Shown one piece after another: positions 18,603-28,537 of a stretch of DNA of 64,000 nt; the stretch's first letter is position 1, and every line of letters begins with the position of its first letter. The translations under genes and the position numbers were made by a program. Under the pieces are notes generated by a model, which was given only the letters and a program-made list of their open reading frames with translations, ran no database searches and was not told the origin of the DNA. This DNA is from JANMJD01 sp963847945 (GTDB taxonomy: Bacteria; Actinomycetota; Acidimicrobiia; Acidimicrobiales; Ilumatobacteraceae): the NCBI GenBank assembly GCA_963847945.1, contig CAWKBX010000015.1, positions 1-64,000 of the forward strand, given 5' to 3'.

Positions 18603-19175
18603 ATGAAGCACGGACGGCACAACCACATCACGAAGTGCGTGATGACAGCACTTTTAGCGGTTATTTCGGTCCTCTACGCACCAGTTCGGGCCGAAGCTGC
18701 TACTTCGAAGGCCATCGTTTGTTTTCAAGCTCTCATCGACGTGCACAATCGACTGAGCCCAGTGGTCGAGGCCGGCGGCAGCCCGTTGACCCTGCGCGTG
18801 GGACCCTGGGACCCCGCCGGAACCGATCTCGTGGTCGGACCGGGATACGACGCCGAGGTGTTGCGGGTCGCCGACGGATCGATCGAGCTCCACCTCAACT
18901 GCGGCACCGATCGCGCCGTCGCACGTCGTCAGATGAAGGCCGCCTTCCGCTTTCTCGTCGTTCACGAGTACACCCACGTGCTGCAGAACGCCTACGGCTT
19001 CCCGGAGTTCGACCCCAGCGGCGAGAACTCGGCCGACTGTGCGGCGGTGCTGTTGATGTGGAAGTGGCGCTGGGCGATGCCGTCGGGTGCCCGGGACGGG
19101 TCGCATGGAGGATGCCCCGACGAGATGTTCCCGCAGATGTACGAGTGGCTCGCCAACGTAGGCGTCGACTTCTGA
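18603..19175 (+). CDS. Secreted HExxH protein of unknown family
   Basis: The 190-residue protein begins with a signal peptide (basic MKHGRHNHITK, then hydrophobic CVMTALLAVISVLYA and a cut near EAATS). The mature part carries HEYTHVLQNAYGF, an HExxH zinc-binding motif, and NSADCAAVLLMWKW further on, where the glutamate of GENSAD could be the third ligand, as in gluzincins. It has several cysteines. AAGGAGATCAG just upstream of the ATG supports this start. I recognise no named family; a small extracellular peptidase is plausible. Confidence 0.75.
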   Translation: MKHGRHNHITKCVMTALLAVISVLYAPVRAEAATSKAIVCFQALIDVHNRLSPVVEAGGSPLTLRVGPWDPAGTDLVVGPGYDAEVLRVADGSIELHLNCGTDRAVARRQMKAAFRFLVVHEYTHVLQNAYGFPEFDPSGENSADCAAVLLMWKWRWAMPSGARDGSHGGCPDEMFPQMYEWLANVGVDF

Positions 19176-19190
19176 GCCAGCGGCGTTTGC

Positions 19191-19808
19191 CTAACGGCCC
19201 AGTCCAACGACCAGGCCGAACAAGGCCGCGTGGTAGGTGACCATCACGGCCAGTGGACCCCATCGCAGCTTGCGAACGAAGAGGTTCCAGGCGAGCACCG
19301 AGTCGGAGGCGACGAACATCGCCGCCCCTGCCGTCAACCACCACCGATTCGTCAGAGCCGTCACGATCGCCATCGTCGAGATCACCACGAGATAGGCACC
19401 AACGGCGGGGGCCAGCTTGCCGCTTGACCGCACGATCCGAGGGGCGAGCATGCCGACCGCAGCACCGACGATCACGACACTCGGAGCGAGGCGGCCGGTC
19501 GTGACGCCGATGACCACCGCGCCAATGGCAAACAGCACATGACCGATCAAAAAGGCGACAAGCCCGGCGACGAACTTGTCGACCCGATCGAGCAACGCCA
19601 CATCACCGACCAGGCAGGCGGCCAAGGCGGCGACGAACCACGGCCGTGCCCCGGCCGGCACCGCGTCGCCGACCGCCGCAGCGATGAGTAACGCCGAGGT
19701 GACCGCCACCTTGGTCACCTCCTCGACGCGAGGAAGCGGACGGACCCGCGAGATCCAGTTCGGCACGGCGAAACATCCGGCGACGACGAGCCACAGCACG
19801 TACGCCAC
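19191..19808 (-). CDS. YhhN/TMEM86-family lysoplasmalogenase
   Basis: This 205-residue integral membrane protein has about eight hydrophobic segments. The family motifs are VAALAACLVGDVALLDRVDK and VAFLIGHVLFAIGAV, with the conserved aspartate and histidine, and MFVASDSVLAWNLFVRK. Relatives hydrolyse vinyl-ether lysophospholipids; in bacteria the role is less certain. The GTG start follows GAGGAGGAACCATC, a strong ribosome site. It is convergent with the secreted HExxH gene. Confidence 0.83.
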   Translation of the reverse strand: MAYVLWLVVAGCFAVPNWISRVRPLPRVEEVTKVAVTSALLIAAAVGDAVPAGARPWFVAALAACLVGDVALLDRVDKFVAGLVAFLIGHVLFAIGAVVIGVTTGRLAPSVVIVGAAVGMLAPRIVRSSGKLAPAVGAYLVVISTMAIVTALTNRWWLTAGAAMFVASDSVLAWNLFVRKLRWGPLAVMVTYHAALFGLVVGLGR

Positions 19809-19857
19809 GATGGTTCCTCCTCGGTTCCACGGCGCGTGTGCCGTGACAGGAGCGAAT

Positions 19858-21571
19858 CTATCGAGGCAGCACCAATCGTCCGGCGTCGAGCCGTAGGACC
19901 TGATCGGCCCGCTCGAACGCCACCTCGCGATGCGACACCGCCAACACGGTCATGCCAGCGGCGGCCAGGTTCTCCCAGAGCTGCAGTTCGGTCTCGACGT
20001 CGAGCGCACTCGACAGATCGTCGAGGACGACCAGTTCAGGGGCATGAACGAGCGCCCGCGCCGTCGCAACCCGTTGTCGCTGACCCCCCGAGAGCCGCAG
20101 GCCCCGAGGCCCGATCATCGTTGCCAGACCGTCGGGCATCTCGGTCAACATCGATCGCCATCACCGCCAACGCCAGGGCTTCGGCCAACGCCGCCGACGG
20201 CAGCACGCCGGTCTCGATCGCACCGAGGGCAACATTGTCGGCCAAGGAGTCCGAGATCAGCTGCGGCACCTGCGGCAGAAACGACGCGTTCGGGGGCGTG
20301 AGGAACGCCGCCCGGTCGAGGATCTCATGGCCGTTCCACCGCACCTCACCCTCGACCCGGGCTTGGTAGGCGAGTCCCAACAGGGCCCGCAGCATCGTGC
20401 TCTTCCCCGACCCGATCGAACCCGTGACGACCGTGAAACTGCCTCGCTCCATGGAGAAGGACACCCCGTGAACACCAGCCCCGCTGGCGTACGTCGCGCT
20501 CAGACCGACGACATCCAATCGATGAAGCGACACCCGCGCCGTCGGTTCGGGGCGCGGCCGCACCGCCGTCACGCGCGAACCGATGGGGAGATCGCGACGG
20601 GTCACCAGGTTGGCGACGGCCGAGTCGGCCACCAGCGGGCTCATCCGCTTGAAGGCGACCTCGGCCTGCTTGCGTCGGGCCAACAAACGACCGACCATCC
20701 GCGGCAGAAAGCTGAGCCAGCCAAGGTAGGCCGTGAAGACTGCCAACTCCCCCACCGTGAACCTGCCCGCCGCCATGGCCCCGGTGGTGACCAGTAGAAC
20801 GAGGCCGAGGCCGATCTCGGCCACACCGTTGCTGAACGCCTGCACGCCCTCCTCCAGCACCCGGTCGCGCACTGCGGTATGGCGGCGCTCATCGACCAAT
20901 CGCCGCAGGCGGGCCAGGGCATGCCCCGAGACGTCGTTGACCTTGACCGTGGTCACCGAGGTCATCAGGTCGCCGAGCAGTCCGCTGACCCGCGACGTCG
21001 CGGCGCGATCGGCCGCCCGGTAGCGCTTGATTCGGCCGTCGAGGGCCCGCGTCGCCAGGGCGACACCGACCAACGGGATGGCCAGAACGAAGGTGGCGCG
21101 GGCGTCGACGCGGCCCATGATGAACCCGGCGAACACCGTGAACACCAGTCCGGCGGTGACATCGACCCAGCCGTCGAGGAACATCGCCACGTCTTCGGTG
21201 TCATCGCGGAAGTGTGTGATCGCCTCGCCGGTCGAGCCGACAGGCGCACCGGCTTCGGGCCCGCCGCTCGACATCTGGCCGATCAGCATGTTGGCCCGCA
21301 GGAAGGTCTGCATGTGCACCCAGACCTCGGTCCAGATCAGCGCGCACCGGTGGATCGACGCCATCCGCAGGGTCTCATTGACCGCCACGGCGACCGCCAG
21401 CCAATACACCCGATGTGTATCGCCGTCGCGGAGGGCGCCGAAGCCCTGCCCGAGCAACCAGCCGCTGAGCACGGGAAACGTGAAGAACGCCACGAACAAC
21501 ACCAGGCCGACGACGAACAGCCGCCGCTGGTGGCCGGCGATCCGCCAGGCGAGCCGTGAGAGTTTCATCAC
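19858..21571 (-). CDS. ABC exporter half-transporter, degenerate site (one frameshift)
   Basis: The reconstructed protein has about 570 residues, with six membrane segments and an ATPase domain. Walker A is GSIGSGKSTML, the signature LSGGQRQRV, and Walker B VVLDDLSSALD, where aspartate replaces the usual catalytic glutamate. This is the expected degenerate half of a heterodimeric exporter. The frame breaks near 20150, between AVMAID and MLTEMPDGLATMIGPRG, and a one-base change would rejoin the domain. Its GTG start overlaps the stop of the partner gene by four bases. Confidence 0.87.
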
Positions 21572-23388
21572 GCCACCCCCACAGCATCGGGCTCAGCGAT
21601 ACCACCGGGCCCCAACTCGTCGACGTCCAACTCATCGACGTCCAACTCATCGACGTCGACGGAGTCATCGAGGGCCAGGGTCAGCAGCCGATGGAACCGA
21701 CTCGTCGGGTCATCGGCGAGGCGCTGGCGGTCGTCGTATTCGACGATGCGGCCATGCTCGAACACCATGATGTCGTCGGCTCGGCGCAGGGTCGACAGCC
21801 GGTGGGCGATGATCACCGTCGTGCGTCCGGCCGTCAGTTCGCTGACCGCGGCTTCGAGTCGGGTTTCGGTCTCGGGATCGACGCGGGCGGTCGGCTCGTC
21901 GAGCACGATGACGTCGGGGGCGCGCAGCCAGACCCGGGCCAGCGACAGCAACTGCGCTTCACCTGCCGACAATCCTTCGCCGCCCGGGCCGAGCGCCCGG
22001 TGGATGTCACCCGCGGCAGTCGCCAACCCGGCTCGACGCAATGCATCGACGACCGCCGCGTCGGTCGGGGCGTCGTCGAACAATGTGACGTTGTCGCGAA
22101 TCGTCCCCGAGAACAGCTCGACCTCTTGGGGAATCAGGGCCACCCGGCGGCGAAGCTCGGCCATCGGAATGTCGGCAATCGGCACTCCGCCCAATTCGAT
22201 CGTGCCGTTGGTTGCCTCGACCAGCCGGAGGACCAGCCGGGAGAACGTCGTCTTGCCGCTGCCCGTTCGTCCGACGATACCGACGCGGCGACCGGGCTCG
22301 ATGCGAGCCGTCACGCTGTGCAACACCAGTTCGTCGTCGCCGTACTCGAACGACACGTCGCGGAACTCGACGGCGAGGGCACCCGACGGCGGGCTGATCA
22401 TCCCGTGGTCATCGATCTCGCTCACGATCTCCATCAGGTCGATCACGCGGACCATCGCGCCGTTGGCTTTTTGTACCGTCTCGAGTTCGTGAACGAAATC
22501 TTCCAACGGGCGACTGATCAGCTGTACGTATTGGAACAGCAAGAAGGCCGTGCCGATCGAGATCGTGCCCCGGGCCACCAGGAGCCCGCTGGCCGCCAGG
22601 GCCACCGCCGAGCCGGCTCCGACCGAGCTCTGCACGATCCACCACAGCCGCAGAAACGCCCGCTCGCGCTTGATTCCGCTGCGCACGCACGCTGCGCTCT
22701 CTTCGATGAATCGCCAGACCGCGTGGGCGCCGGCCCCGTTCGCGCGAATGTCCTCGGCGGCGGTCAGACGTTCCTCGATGCCGCCATATAGGCGGGCATA
22801 GCTGCCCATCTCGTCGGACGATTCGCTGACGGCCCGATGTCGGCCAGAGGCGACCAGTCGCACCGTTATGGCGAGATAGACCGCGGCACCGAGGGCAAGG
22901 TGCCAGTCCACGACGATCAACACTCCGAGAATGCCCACGACCGTCAACAACGCGCCCACGGCGCGGGGAACCACCCGGCCCAGGAAGTCCGACACCGACG
23001 TCACGTCGCCATCGACTCGTTGGATCAGCTCGCCGGGTGTATGGCGGCGATGGAACTCGTGGTCGAGCCCTAGAACGTGGGCGGCCATGTCCATGCGAAT
23101 CGTGTTCGTGGTCCGCCAGGCGGTCATCGTGGCGAACCAGGCAACCACGACCGCACAGAGCTGAGCACCGATGGCCACCGCCAGGTAGGCGATGGCCAGC
23201 CGAGCGAGCACCCCGCTGGTCGTGCCCGTCACCGCTCGATCGAGGAGTGCGCGCACGATCAGCGGTCCGGTCAGCCCGAACGCCGATCCGAGTGCGAGCA
23301 AGGCCCCCAGGCCCGCCCAGCGAGCCGCATCGGGACGCAGCAACGCCAGCAGGGCGCGCCATCGCGAGGTCACGGGAGCCGACATCAC
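21568..23388 (-). CDS. ABC exporter half-transporter, canonical ATPase site
   Basis: The 606-residue protein has an N-terminal six-helix membrane domain and a C-terminal ATPase. Walker A is GRTGSGKTTFS and Walker B VIVLDEPTARVD, with a catalytic glutamate; the signature is the variant LSAGE. It is the upstream partner of the degenerate half-transporter and overlaps it by four bases. The C-terminal tail contains three DVDEL repeats, encoded by near-identical 15-base units at about 21615-21660. The substrate (drug, lipid or peptide) is unknown. Confidence 0.92.
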   Translation of the reverse strand: MMSAPVTSRWRALLALLRPDAARWAGLGALLALGSAFGLTGPLIVRALLDRAVTGTTSGVLARLAIAYLAVAIGAQLCAVVVAWFATMTAWRTTNTIRMDMAAHVLGLDHEFHRRHTPGELIQRVDGDVTSVSDFLGRVVPRAVGALLTVVGILGVLIVVDWHLALGAAVYLAITVRLVASGRHRAVSESSDEMGSYARLYGGIEERLTAAEDIRANGAGAHAVWRFIEESAACVRSGIKRERAFLRLWWIVQSSVGAGSAVALAASGLLVARGTISIGTAFLLFQYVQLISRPLEDFVHELETVQKANGAMVRVIDLMEIVSEIDDHGMISPPSGALAVEFRDVSFEYGDDELVLHSVTARIEPGRRVGIVGRTGSGKTTFSRLVLRLVEATNGTIELGGVPIADIPMAELRRRVALIPQEVELFSGTIRDNVTLFDDAPTDAAVVDALRRAGLATAAGDIHRALGPGGEGLSAGEAQLLSLARVWLRAPDVIVLDEPTARVDPETETRLEAAVSELTAGRTTVIIAHRLSTLRRADDIMVFEHGRIVEYDDRQRLADDPTSRFHRLLTLALDDSVDVDELDVDELDVDELGPGGIAEPDAVGVA

Positions 23389-23516
23389 CCCAGTCTCGTC
23401 GGCTCATGGCCGTCCGATCGTATGAATATTCCACGCGGCGTCGCTCCCGGAACGATCGCTCCTCCGGCGGCAGAGGTACGTCCGCGGTTGCCCGGCAACC
23501 GATACGGTGGCGGCCG

Positions 23517-24677
23517 ATGCAAGGCCCGACACCCGTGAGTTCCGACGTGTACTACTCGGGCATGTATTGGAACAACCGTCCCGAGGTGCTCGCCTACATG
23601 AACGAGCGAGCGACGGGGAGCCCCAACGTGCAGTGGTGGCAACACCTCCTCGCCTGGCGGGGCCGTCCGTTCAAACGGGCGTTGGCGATCAACTGCGGCA
23701 ACGGCTGGGTGGAACGCGATCTGATCACGTTCGGCGTGATGGAATCGGCCGTCGGCATCGACTTCAGCGCCGATCTGTTGACGACGGCGCGGGCGGCGGC
23801 GGCCGAACGCGACCTGCCGATCGAGTACATCGAGGTCGACATCAACACCTTCAACTTCGGCTTGGACGGCAACTTCGGCTTGGACGGCAACTTCGGCTTG
23901 GACGGCAACTTCGGCTTGGACGGCAACTGCGATTTGGACGGCGGCTGCGATCTCGACGGCGTCGATCTGGTGATCAACTTCGCCGCCGCCCACCACATCG
24001 CCTCGATCGACCGGGTCTTTCGGCATCTCGCCCGGCTCCTCGGCCCCGACGGCGTGTTCGTCTCGTACGACTACGTCGGTCCCCATCGCAACCTGTACCC
24101 CACTGCCCAGTGGGACGCGATCTGGCAGGCCAACCAGGCGCTGCCGGTCGAGTTCCGGCGCAACCTGCACTACGCCCACGTGCCCACGATGTTGGCGAGC
24201 GATCCGACGGAAGCGATTCACTCCGAGCTGATCGTGTCGACGATGAAGCGCTACTTCGATCTCCCCGTTGAGCAGTATCTCGGCGGTGGAGTGGCATACG
24301 AGCTGCTGTCGTTCAACCCGGCGTTTCACGATCCCGAACGGAACTCGTCGGCCCTCGTCGATCAGGTATTGGCGGCCGACGAGGTGTTCCGAGCCAGCGA
24401 TCCGGCGGCCAACAGCTTGTTCGCCTATCTGGTGGCCGTGCCCCACGAGCGGCCCGACGCGGCTCAACTCGACGAGTGGACGGCGGCCGAAGATGCCCGT
24501 GAAGCGGCGGCGCGCACCGCCGGCGGCCGGTACTACCCGCCGACCATGGTCGAGGAGCTGTACTCGCGGATCTATGAGTTGGAGGCGGCGGCCGCCCATG
24601 GCCCGGTCACGCAACCGGCGAACGATCGGTATCCCCGCACCGCTCGACTCGCTCGGCGACTACGCCGCCGGGCCTGA
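23517..24677 (+). CDS. Class I SAM methyltransferase with internal hexapeptide repeats
   Basis: The 386-residue protein has a Rossmann methyltransferase core. AINCGNGWVERDL near residue 57 is motif I, GIDFSADLLTTARAAA the acidic second strand, YIEVDIN motif III, and VDLVINFAAAHHI motif IV. Between motifs III and IV, residues 113-148 are six copies of a hexapeptide: four identical NFGLDG units, then NCDLDG and GCDLDG. The C-terminal half (about 230 residues) resembles sugar-nucleotide or natural-product methyltransferase tails, including YLGGGVAYELLSFNP. The ATG at 23517 is the first in frame near motif I. The substrate is unknown. Confidence 0.83.
   Translation: MQGPTPVSSDVYYSGMYWNNRPEVLAYMNERATGSPNVQWWQHLLAWRGRPFKRALAINCGNGWVERDLITFGVMESAVGIDFSADLLTTARAAAAERDLPIEYIEVDINTFNFGLDGNFGLDGNFGLDGNFGLDGNCDLDGGCDLDGVDLVINFAAAHHIASIDRVFRHLARLLGPDGVFVSYDYVGPHRNLYPTAQWDAIWQANQALPVEFRRNLHYAHVPTMLASDPTEAIHSELIVSTMKRYFDLPVEQYLGGGVAYELLSFNPAFHDPERNSSALVDQVLAADEVFRASDPAANSLFAYLVAVPHERPDAAQLDEWTAAEDAREAAARTAGGRYYPPTMVEELYSRIYELEAAAAHGPVTQPANDRYPRTARLARRLRRRA
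23853..23960 (+). repeat. 18-bp tandem repeat (six units) inside the methyltransferase gene
   Basis: Four exact copies of an 18-base unit (AACTTCGGCTTGGACGGC) are followed by two degenerate copies, all in frame. Perfect units run 23853-23924 and degenerate units 23925-23960. The exact identity of the first four points to recent slippage or a recombination event, while the last two look older. Confidence 0.95.
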
Positions 24678-24695
24678 ACGCCAGGCGGCCGCCGG

Positions 24696-25820
24696 TCAGG
24701 CGCGCAGGCGGGCCGGGCTGAGCATGTTCTCGGTGACCCCGCGGGCCACCACGTTGTCAGGGAACCGACCCTCGGTGATCAGGCCGCTCATCGACATGGC
24801 CATCGCCGGAGAGGTCTCGATACCCCACCCGCCCTGGCCGCACAGCCACCACAGGCCATCGACCTCGGGGTCGGCACCGCACACCGGGGTGCGATCGGGG
24901 GCGAAAGTTCGCAAGCCGGCCCACGAGGCCTTCAGCGACCGCAGGTTGAAGGTGGTCGTGCGATTGACCTCCTCCATCACGTACGCGATATCGAGCTCCT
25001 CAGGGCGGGCGTCGCACGGCTCGCTCGGGTGCTCGTCGGCGGGCGAACACTGGATGTTGGGGCCCTCGGGCTGCCAGTAGTACTTCTCCGCGACATCTGA
25101 GACATGGGCGCCGAACGGCTCGACGGCGACGTTTGTCGGGCAGACCGCCATCGTGCGTCGCTTGGGTTGCAATCCCAACGGACGGGCTCCCGCACGGGCC
25201 CCGAGCACGTCGGTCCACGCGCCGGCGGCCAGCACCACCTGACCGGCCGAAACGGTGCGCCCCGAGTCGGAGGTGACGTCGAACCCACCGTGACGGCGGT
25301 CGATGGCGACCACGTCGTACCACTTCTCGATCTCGGCCCCGGCGGCGATCGCCCCACGAACCCAGCCTTGGTGCAGCGACATCACGTCAATGCTGCACGC
25401 CGCCCGTTCCAGACACGCGGCGGCGAACACCTCGGGGCGCAGCTGCGGGCAGATCTCGACCGCACCGTCGACTCCGACGTCCTCGACCAGCGGGGTCGCC
25501 GCCACCATGTCGGCAACGATCTGCACATCGTCGGGTTCGGCGACGAACAGCGACAACCGTGGGATGAGGATTTCGGAGGTATCAAGCACGGTTGGTGCGG
25601 CCTCGAGAAACGCCCGACTCGCCGACAACAGCCCGCGCACGATCGGCGGCCCGTAGCTCTCGAGGAACAGCGCGGCCGACCTGCCGGTGGTGTGGTATGC
25701 CAATTGGCTCTCACGCTCGACCAGCAAGACCTTGCAGCCCGTGTTGGTCAACTCGTAGGTCACCGAGACGCCGGCGATGCCGCCGCCGATCACCACAATG
25801 TCGTACGTCGCTTCGCTCAC
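24696..25820 (-). CDS. DadA-type FAD-dependent oxidoreductase
   Basis: This flavoprotein of about 374 residues belongs to the glycine/D-amino-acid oxidase group. The N-terminus has the dinucleotide site YDIVVIGGGIAGVSVTYEL and then LLVERESQLAYHTTGRSA. VLAAGAWTDVLGARAG and the C-terminal CGQGGWGIETSPAMAMSMSG complete the FAD-binding fold. It probably oxidises an amine or amino acid. The frame stays open to 25856; I chose the GTG at 25820, which puts the FAD motif at the usual distance, but no start has a clear ribosome site. Confidence 0.85.
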   Translation of the reverse strand: MSEATYDIVVIGGGIAGVSVTYELTNTGCKVLLVERESQLAYHTTGRSAALFLESYGPPIVRGLLSASRAFLEAAPTVLDTSEILIPRLSLFVAEPDDVQIVADMVAATPLVEDVGVDGAVEICPQLRPEVFAAACLERAACSIDVMSLHQGWVRGAIAAGAEIEKWYDVVAIDRRHGGFDVTSDSGRTVSAGQVVLAAGAWTDVLGARAGARPLGLQPKRRTMAVCPTNVAVEPFGAHVSDVAEKYYWQPEGPNIQCSPADEHPSEPCDARPEELDIAYVMEEVNRTTTFNLRSLKASWAGLRTFAPDRTPVCGADPEVDGLWWLCGQGGWGIETSPAMAMSMSGLITEGRFPDNVVARGVTENMLSPARLRA

Positions 25821-25881
25821 GGCCACGAAAGTAGCGGCTGTTCGTAGCCCACCCACGATGACTCGTTCGGTCCGCCGGCGA

Positions 25882-26403
25882 TCAGAGCCCGAGCAGCTCT
25901 TTCCACCGCTGTGGGAAGGCCGCCTCGACCTGCTGGGGTGTCATCCGCAGGGTGTCGTCGGGGAGTTGGTCGACGATGGCGCGGGCCTCGGCGTAGTGGT
26001 GGACGTTGCCCACGCCCTCGAACATCCGCCGACGCAGCGCCACCAACTCGGTCGGCGGCTCGGCGTGGAGAAATCCCCAGGCAAGGGCGGCGACCTTCAG
26101 GTCGTGGATCACCGGCGCCCGTCCGAACATCGACGCCCGCCGTAGCGCGACGCCGAGCAGCCCCTGGATGACGTCGTCGCGACGCTCACCAAGCTGCAAT
26201 TTGATCTGCGCGGCGAACCGGCGGGCCAGGCCGATCGCGTAGCCCTGATCGGGCCCCTGGAAGCCGAGGCGGACCCCTTGGGGCTGGCGTCCGACAAGTT
26301 CACCGGGGCGACCGGGCGACCACGACACCGGAACATGGTCGGGGGAAGCGTAGAAACGAACCGACGCGGTGGAGTCCGTCGGGACAAAGGGGGGTGCAGC
26401 CAT
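25882..26403 (-). CDS. Conserved hypothetical protein
   Basis: This 173-residue soluble protein has no motif I recognise. It is rich in charged residues, with a helical C-terminal half (LVALRRRMFEGVGNVHHYAE and VEAAFPQRWKELLGL). It has neither signal peptide nor membrane segment. It sits alone between the flavoprotein and a small membrane protein gene on the opposite strand. Its codon use matches its neighbours, so it is probably a real gene. Confidence 0.7.
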   Translation of the reverse strand: MAAPPFVPTDSTASVRFYASPDHVPVSWSPGRPGELVGRQPQGVRLGFQGPDQGYAIGLARRFAAQIKLQLGERRDDVIQGLLGVALRRASMFGRAPVIHDLKVAALAWGFLHAEPPTELVALRRRMFEGVGNVHHYAEARAIVDQLPDDTLRMTPQQVEAAFPQRWKELLGL

Positions 26404-26496
26404 AACGACGCCAAATGTACCGGCTCGACCTGCGCCGGTCGCGGTCCGTCGACGGGTAACCAGCGACGATCAGCCCGATCCCCTACCATCGCCGAG

Positions 26497-26865
26497 ATGA
26501 GTTCGATACCGCCTCCCCCGCCGGGCCACGTTCCGCCTCCCCCCGGGGCCGTGCCGCCGCCACCCGGAGGTGGATTCGGAGGTGGCTTTGGCGGTTACTC
26601 GGGCCCACCGGCGAACCACCCGCAGGCGGTGACGGTGCTGGTCCTCGGGATCGTCGGGTTGACCGTCTGCCAGGTCTGCGGTCCGATCGCCTGGGTGATG
26701 GGACGCCGCACCCTGCGCGAGATCGACGCCTCGGGCGGCCAATACGGCGGCCGGGGGCTGGCTCAGGCGGGATTCATCACCGGAATCATCGCCTCGCTAC
26801 TCCTCGCCATCGGGCTGATCACGTTGGTGCTCGTACTCGTCGCCGCCGTATTGGGTACCCGGTAG
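26497..26865 (+). CDS. Small DUF4190 membrane protein with proline-rich N-terminus
   Basis: The 122-residue protein starts with a proline/glycine-rich cytoplasmic stretch (SIPPPPPGHVPPPPGAVPPP), then two membrane segments, AVTVLVLGIVGLTVCQVCG and FITGIIASLLLAIGLITLVL. Between them, GRRTLREIDASGGQYGGRG is the typical DUF4190 linker. Family function is unknown. The ATG at 26497 starts just before the proline-rich region; longer open-frame starts have no support. Confidence 0.85.
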   Translation: MSSIPPPPPGHVPPPPGAVPPPPGGGFGGGFGGYSGPPANHPQAVTVLVLGIVGLTVCQVCGPIAWVMGRRTLREIDASGGQYGGRGLAQAGFITGIIASLLLAIGLITLVLVLVAAVLGTR

Positions 26866-26876
26866 CGACGCCGCCG

Positions 26877-28445
26877 TTAGGCATGGAGCAGGCCGTAGAT
26901 CAGCGAGTCGCTGAGCGCTTGCCACGACGCTTCGATGATGTTGGCCGAGACGCCGATCGTGGTCCAACTGCGCTGACCATTCGTCGCATCGATCAATACG
27001 CGAGTGACGGCGCCGGTGGCCGTCGCCCCGTCGAGGATGCGCACCTTGTAGTCGGTGAGGTGGATGTGCTCGATCTGCGGGAATCGGTTGACCAGCGCGG
27101 AACGCAGTGCCTTGTCGATTGCGTTGACCGGGCCATTGCCCTCGGCCGTGTGGACGTAGCGCTCCTCGCCCACCCACACCTTGACGGTCGCCTCGGTGGT
27201 GAACGCGCCGCTCGGGAGCTCGTCGGTGATCACCCGCATCGACTCGACGCTGAACTGATCAGGGCTCCAACCCGACGCCTTGCGCATCAACAGTTCGAGC
27301 GAGGCGTCGGCCGCTTCGAAGTGGTAGCCCTCGTGCTCCAGACGCTTCAGTTCGTCGATCACGGTGTTGATCACCGAGCCGTCCATCTCGAGACCGAGTT
27401 CGTCGGCCTTGATCTTGATCGTCGCCCGCCCGGCCATCTCCGAGACGACGAACCGGGTGCCGTTGCCGACCAGTTCGGGGTCGACGTGCTCATAGGCGTC
27501 CTTGGCCCGCACGATCGCGCTCGACGTGGAGCCCGGCCTTGTGAGCGAACGCGCTCGCCCCGACATACGGAGCCTGCGGATTGAGCGGCCGGTTCAGCAC
27601 CTCGGCGATGTGGTGGCTGACGGCCGTCAGCCGCTCGATACGGCCCTCGGGAAGCACGTCGAAACCCATCTTGAGCTGTAGGTTCGGGATCACCGTCGTC
27701 AGGTTGGTGTTGCCCGTGCGCTCGCCGAGGCCGTTGATGCACCCCTGCACCTGACGCACCCCCGATTGCACCGCAGCCATCGCGTTGGCGACCGCACAAC
27801 CCGTGTCGTCGTGGCAGTGGATTGCCAGCGTCACGTCGTCTTTGAAGTGGGCCTTGACCGTGGCGACGATCGCGCCGACCTCGTGGGGCAGCGATCCGCC
27901 GTTGGTGTCGCACAGCACCAGGTGCGAGGCGCCCTTGACGACGGCGGCTTCGAGGGCGCGCATGGCGAACTCGGGGTTCCGTTTGTAGCCGTCGAAAAGT
28001 GCTCGGCGTCGACCATCACCTGGCGACCGTGGCCGCGGAGGAACTCGACCGAATCGGCGATCATCGCCTCACCCTCATCGAGGGTGGTGTTCAGGGCGTT
28101 GAGCACGTGATAGTCCCAGCTCTTGGCCACGATGCAGACGGCCTCGGTACCCGCCTCGATCAGGTTGCGCAACGTCGCGTCGTCGTCGACCTTTCCCTTG
28201 GGGCGCCGGGTCGAACCGAACGCCACCAGGGTCGATGTCTCCAACTTGAGCTCGGTAGCCGCGCGCTGGAAGAACTCGATGTCCTTGGGGTTGGCGCCGG
28301 GCCAGCCGCCCTCAATCCACATGATCCCCAGCGTGTCGAGCTGCTCGGCAATGCGCAGCTTGTCATCCACCGTTGCCGAGACGCCTTCTACCTGAAGGCC
28401 GTCGCGCAGTGTGGTGTCGAAGATCTCGACTCGTTGGCGGGTCAT
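26877..28445 (-). CDS. cimA: (R)-citramalate synthase (two frameshifts)
   Basis: The reconstructed protein of about 522 residues condenses acetyl-CoA with pyruvate to citramalate, the first step of the threonine-independent isoleucine route. It starts EIFDTTLRDGLQVEGVSATV, with catalytic residues of the isopropylmalate synthase family, and HCHDDTGCAVANAMAAV is conserved. The C-terminus from about 27200 down is the regulatory domain. Two one-base breaks occur: a missing T in a T-run at 27995-27998 (restores AEHFFDGY) and an extra base at 27521-27526 (restores GLHVSAIVRAKD). The citramalate rather than isopropylmalate assignment rests on the length, the ordering and the isoleucine leader. Confidence 0.88.
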
Positions 28446-28513
28446 GGCGGGTACTCCGTTGGGTGGTGCGTGTGTGTCGTGGGATCACCCCACCTGGTTC
28501 GAGAAATGAAAGA

Positions 28514-28531
28514 GCCGCCCCTGAGGGCGGC
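28514..28531 (-). terminator. Attenuator terminator upstream of cimA
   Basis: On the minus strand, GCCGCCC-TCAG-GGGCGGC forms a seven-pair GC-rich hairpin followed directly by TCTTTCATTTC. It lies between the isoleucine-rich leader peptide and the cimA start codon, the expected place of an attenuation terminator. Confidence 0.7.
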
Positions 28532-28537
28532 CCGTAC

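Noticed and set aside
23853..23960. The tandem 18-base repeat as a CRISPR or other array.
   Set aside because: Units are contiguous, with no spacers, and are translated in frame inside a methyltransferase.
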